DNA of 8,553 nt, from positions 1-8,553 of the forward strand of contig CAMLSG010000230.1 in NCBI GenBank assembly GCA_946482635.1. The letters run 5' to 3'. The DNA comes from an uncultured Duganella sp. (lineage in GTDB: Bacteria > Pseudomonadota > Gammaproteobacteria > Burkholderiales > Burkholderiaceae). Below the pieces are notes generated by a model. It searched no databases. It saw only the letters and a program-made list of their open reading frames with translations, and had not been told where the DNA came from. Positions within the stretch are counted from its first letter, which is position 1. The number at the start of each line of letters is the position of its first letter. Shown here piece by piece: positions 8,201 to 8,553 of the stretch. The position numbers were made by a program, and so were the translations under genes.

Positions 8201-8553
8201 CAGCGGTTGGTCCTCGACATGAATACCAGGCGTTCGAACAGGTGCACGTCCTGTTCGTTCTTCAGCAGGGCGCCGTGCAGCGGCGGGACAGCCGCCTTCT
8301 GGTCCTTGCCGCGCAGGACTTCCGGCGGGATGTCTTCGGCCATCAGGAGTTTGAGCCAGTCGAGGAATTCGCTGGTCGATGGTTTTTTCTTCAGGCCCGG
8401 CACGTCGCGCACTTCGTAGAAGGTTTGCAGGGCAGTAGCCAGCAATTCCTGTTTCAGGTGCGGGTAGTGGACCTTGACGATGGCTTCCATCGTGTCCTTG
8501 TCCGGGAACTTGATGTAGTGGAAGAAGCAGCGGCGCAGGAAGGCGTCCGGCAG
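8200..8553 (-). CDS. MoxR-type AAA+ ATPase, C-terminal part only
   Basis: The gene enters from the right edge on the - strand and ends at TGA 8202-8200, giving the last 117 residues. The visible part begins with LPDAFLRRCFFHYIKFP, the segment of MoxR ATPases that holds the arginine-finger region (DAFLRRC) after sensor 1. The helical lid domain follows, including PSTSEFLDWLKLL in the sensor 2 region, and a short tail rich in charged residues. Walker A and B lie outside the window. MoxR ATPases work with VWA proteins, and the linked CoxE-like VWA gene two positions downstream strongly supports the family call. It may belong to the subfamily named after Pseudomonas PA2707, but I cannot verify this without the N-terminal half. 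An internal ATG at 8490 is not the start, because the frame stays open and conserved to the edge. The protein presumably drives ATP-dependent remodelling of an unknown target. Confidence 0.85.
   Translation of the reverse strand: MPDAFLRRCFFHYIKFPDKDTMEAIVKVHYPHLKQELLATALQTFYEVRDVPGLKKKPSTSEFLDWLKLLMAEDIPPEVLRGKDQKAAVPPLHGALLKNEQDVHLFERLVFMSRTNR

Noticed and set aside
7724..8419. A 231-codon open frame on the + strand spanning the GNAT and MoxR genes
   Set aside because: It crosses two well-supported - strand genes and shows no recognisable motif.
8200..8490. A complete small gene starting at ATG 8490 (- strand)
   Set aside because: The frame continues to the window edge with conserved MoxR sequence (LPDAFLRRC), so this is the 3' part of a longer gene.
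6441..8553. A MoxR/VWA conflict (anti-phage) system
   Set aside because: No peptidase, effector or VMAP-like protein is visible. The VWA protein looks like the CoxE-type partner of a chaperone module, so a defence label is not supported.
1..8553. tRNA, rRNA, riboswitch, CRISPR, insertion sequence or long repeats
   Set aside because: Coding sequence fills the whole window with gaps of at most 13 bases, and I saw no repeated units, terminal inverted repeats or RNA-gene signatures.

Overview
The window is GC-rich and densely coding, with no gene-free stretch above about 15 bases. The protein sequences point to a betaproteobacterium, most likely a Massilia/Duganella/Janthinobacterium-type member of the Oxalobacteraceae. 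That placement is an inference from codon use, the KdpABC/KdpDE sequences and the MoxR/VWA style; no marker gene is present to fix it.

The left three quarters (positions 1 to 6448, + strand) is a potassium-scavenging locus: the 3' end of kdpA, then complete kdpB, kdpC, kdpD and kdpE. KdpA (ion channel subunit), KdpB (P-type ATPase) and KdpC (accessory subunit) form the high-affinity K+ pump. KdpD (sensor kinase) and KdpE (OmpR-type response regulator) form the two-component system that switches the pump on at low K+ or under osmotic stress. Spacing is very tight: 12 bases kdpA-kdpB, 13 bases kdpB-kdpC, 1 base kdpC-kdpD and a 4-base ATGA overlap kdpD-kdpE. The block therefore reads as one transcription unit. 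The kdp promoter, any kdpF and the first part of kdpA lie left of the window.

The right quarter (6441 to 8553, - strand) is a second, convergent operon read right to left: the 3' end of a MoxR-type AAA+ ATPase gene, a GNAT N-acetyltransferase gene, and a CoxE-like von Willebrand factor A (VWA) protein gene. These three overlap by 1 and 7 bases, so their translation is probably coupled. MoxR plus VWA pairs are known as chaperone-like assembly or metal-insertion modules. The acetyltransferase tucked between them is the least ordinary item here.

The two operons meet tail to tail, with the kdpE and VWA coding ends overlapping by 8 bases and no visible terminator between them. I saw no RNA genes, insertion sequences, CRISPR arrays, attachment sites or origins. 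The kdp part is textbook. The MoxR-GNAT-VWA cluster is the only candidate for something poorly described, and the evidence for it is gene order and overlap rather than any demonstrated function.
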